From Candidatus Cloacimonas sp. SDB (GTDB taxonomy: Bacteria > Cloacimonadota > Cloacimonadia > Cloacimonadales > TCS61): a DNA stretch of 16,352 nucleotides. The stretch spans positions 1 through 16,352 of the forward strand of contig LKUH01000228.1 of assembly GCA_001412425.1 (NCBI GenBank). Direction: 5' to 3'. Both the position numbers and the translations under genes were made by a program. The notes below the pieces were generated by a model. That model made no database searches. It saw nothing but the letters and a program-made list of their open reading frames with translations, and was not told where the DNA came from. How positions within the stretch are numbered: position 1 is the first letter of the stretch; every line of letters begins with the position of its first letter. Positions 15,339-16,352 of the stretch are shown one piece after another.

Positions 15339-16352
15339 TTCCAGTTATATTTCCCCAATGTTCCCTTTAACCCAAAATAAATGAAGTAGGGAATGTAAAT
15401 CAACTCTGCTAAGGGAAAAATCAGCAAAAGTTTCAACATACGGATTCGCAATAAAAATACGGCTAAAAATAAGAATTCTGCCAGTAATTTAATCAGAACA
15501 ATCGAAAAAAATAAATTCAGAGAGAGATTTTCCGTAATAAAAAATACTACTCCAGCTAAAAAAAACAGATAATAAATAAACACAAAGGCAGTAAGAAGCT
15601 TTATACTGACAGGATAATATTTCCATTTGGAAGCTCGCCTGGTTTCCAGATCAATCTGAACTTCAAATTCCTCTCCATCTTTAGACCAGACAATAGAATC
15701 GGGGGAAAACAGAAAATTCAATTTTCTAATCTGCCTGTTCATTTTCTGTAAAAGCAGGTCATCGTCTCCGGATCTGATATGCCCGATACCATCGAAACCT
15801 TCTGTTTTTGTAAAAACACTTTTTCTATAACCCATATTTCGGGCAGTACAGGTAACGCCCCAGTTCAGGCCAAAAGTGCCGGCAGTAACAGCGAATATCG
15901 CAGCTCTTTCCAGGTTTTTAAGAAAAAATATAAATCGATTTTTAATTATTAAGGGAGAATAACCAGCCCAGAAATCAATTTCACTGGTCCATTGTTTATT
16001 GATTTCCTGCAGCCACAGTTTAGAGGGGACACAATCCGCATCTGTAAAAACCAGATACTCATAGGAAGCTTTATTTATGGCCTGATCCAGAGCTCCTTTC
16101 TTACCAGCCAGCCGGGAATCCTCTTCTTTCACCTGCACCAGCTGTAAATTTGCAGATCTTCCTTGAAATTGCTTTACTATGGCAGCTGTTTTATCTTCCG
16201 ATCTGTCATCGGCTATAATTATTTCATATTTATCAGCAGGATAATCTAATTCAGTAAGAATATGTAATAGCTGTCCGATATTTTTTTCTTCATTGCGAGC
16301 GGCAACAATTATGGAGATTTCCTTAAAATTGCCGGAGTGCTGATTTTTTAAT
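15335..16352 (-). CDS. Family 2 glycosyltransferase with C-terminal membrane segments (partial, 5' end off window)
   Basis: The frame stays open from the stop at 15335 to the right edge, so the N-terminus lies beyond 16352; the ATG at 16138 is internal. The visible part of about 338 residues starts a few residues before ISIIVAARNEEKNIGQLL, the nucleotide-sugar strand of the GT-A fold. Then come IIIADDRSEDKT (around 16202-16222), the metal-binding DAD of FTDADCVPSKLWL (16034-16042), and the GDDDLLLQK segment (about 15750-15775). The acceptor-site motif usually written QxxRW appears as RRASKW. Three hydrophobic segments follow, near 15470-15620 and 15345-15450, which anchor it in the inner membrane with the catalytic domain in the cytoplasm. 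Related proteins transfer sugars to lipid carriers or make membrane glycolipids. About 30 to 45 residues, probably including one more membrane helix, seem to be missing. Donor and acceptor are unknown. Confidence 0.9.
   Translation of the reverse strand, partial: LKNQHSGNFKEISIIVAARNEEKNIGQLLHILTELDYPADKYEIIIADDRSEDKTAAIVKQFQGRSANLQLVQVKEEDSRLAGKKGALDQAINKASYEYLVFTDADCVPSKLWLQEINKQWTSEIDFWAGYSPLIIKNRFIFFLKNLERAAIFAVTAGTFGLNWGVTCTARNMGYRKSVFTKTEGFDGIGHIRSGDDDLLLQKMNRQIRKLNFLFSPDSIVWSKDGEEFEVQIDLETRRASKWKYYPVSIKLLTAFVFIYYLFFLAGVVFFITENLSLNLFFSIVLIKLLAEFLFLAVFLLRIRMLKLLLIFPLAELIYIPYFIYFGLKGTLGKYNWK

Noticed and set aside
1..16352. tRNA or rRNA genes, CRISPR arrays, insertion sequences, phage genes, toxin-antitoxin or restriction modules
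   Set aside because: Looked for on both strands by eye; no cloverleaf, repeated spacer pattern, transposase or defence-type protein was recognised.

Overview
The window reads as a stretch of chromosome from an anaerobic, AT-rich, Gram-negative-type bacterium. It carries 13 protein genes, two of them cut by the window edges, and I see no mobile elements, RNA genes or CRISPR. Anaerobic life is suggested by a single-chain pyruvate:ferredoxin oxidoreductase and by an oxygen-sensitive type of 2-hydroxyacyl-CoA dehydratase activase. Several features fit the Fibrobacterota-Chlorobiota-Bacteroidota superphylum, and Cloacimonadota would be my best guess: the TAnnTTTG-type promoter elements, a signal peptide ending in ..QA|Q, and the peptidase M16 and envelope glycosyltransferase types. 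This placement is an inference from content and was not tested by phylogeny.

Layout, plus strand, left part (1-3809): a tightly packed run of the C-terminal half of a double-domain M16 peptidase, a sirtuin deacylase, a BadF/HgdC-type activase ATPase and a secreted TPR protein. Gaps are 9 and 1 bases, and the last pair overlaps by 26 bases, so this is probably one operon whose promoter lies off the left edge.

Middle (3810-8602): nifJ has its own promoter and a textbook terminator (7477-7511). A zinc alcohol dehydrogenase follows. Its Shine-Dalgarno sequence lies inside a predicted hairpin, the most unusual regulatory structure I found.

Right part, plus strand (8603-13165): a promoter candidate, then mutL - miaA - a cytoplasmic SurA/parvulin-like isomerase - pdxJ, with overlapping or nearly abutting genes. 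This is a housekeeping operon for mismatch repair, tRNA modification, protein folding and vitamin B6.

Minus strand (16352 down to 13168): a family 2 glycosyltransferase (cut at the right edge), a SAM-dependent O-methyltransferase, uridine kinase and a GAF plus degenerate GGDEF protein, again closely coupled. This run converges on pdxJ with only two bases between the two stop codons.

I found no clear new multi-gene defence or mobile system. The best second-look items are the sequestered ribosome binding site of the alcohol dehydrogenase, the degenerate GGDEF protein, the sirtuin/activase pair, the cysteine-rich parvulin and the Bacteroidota-like promoters.
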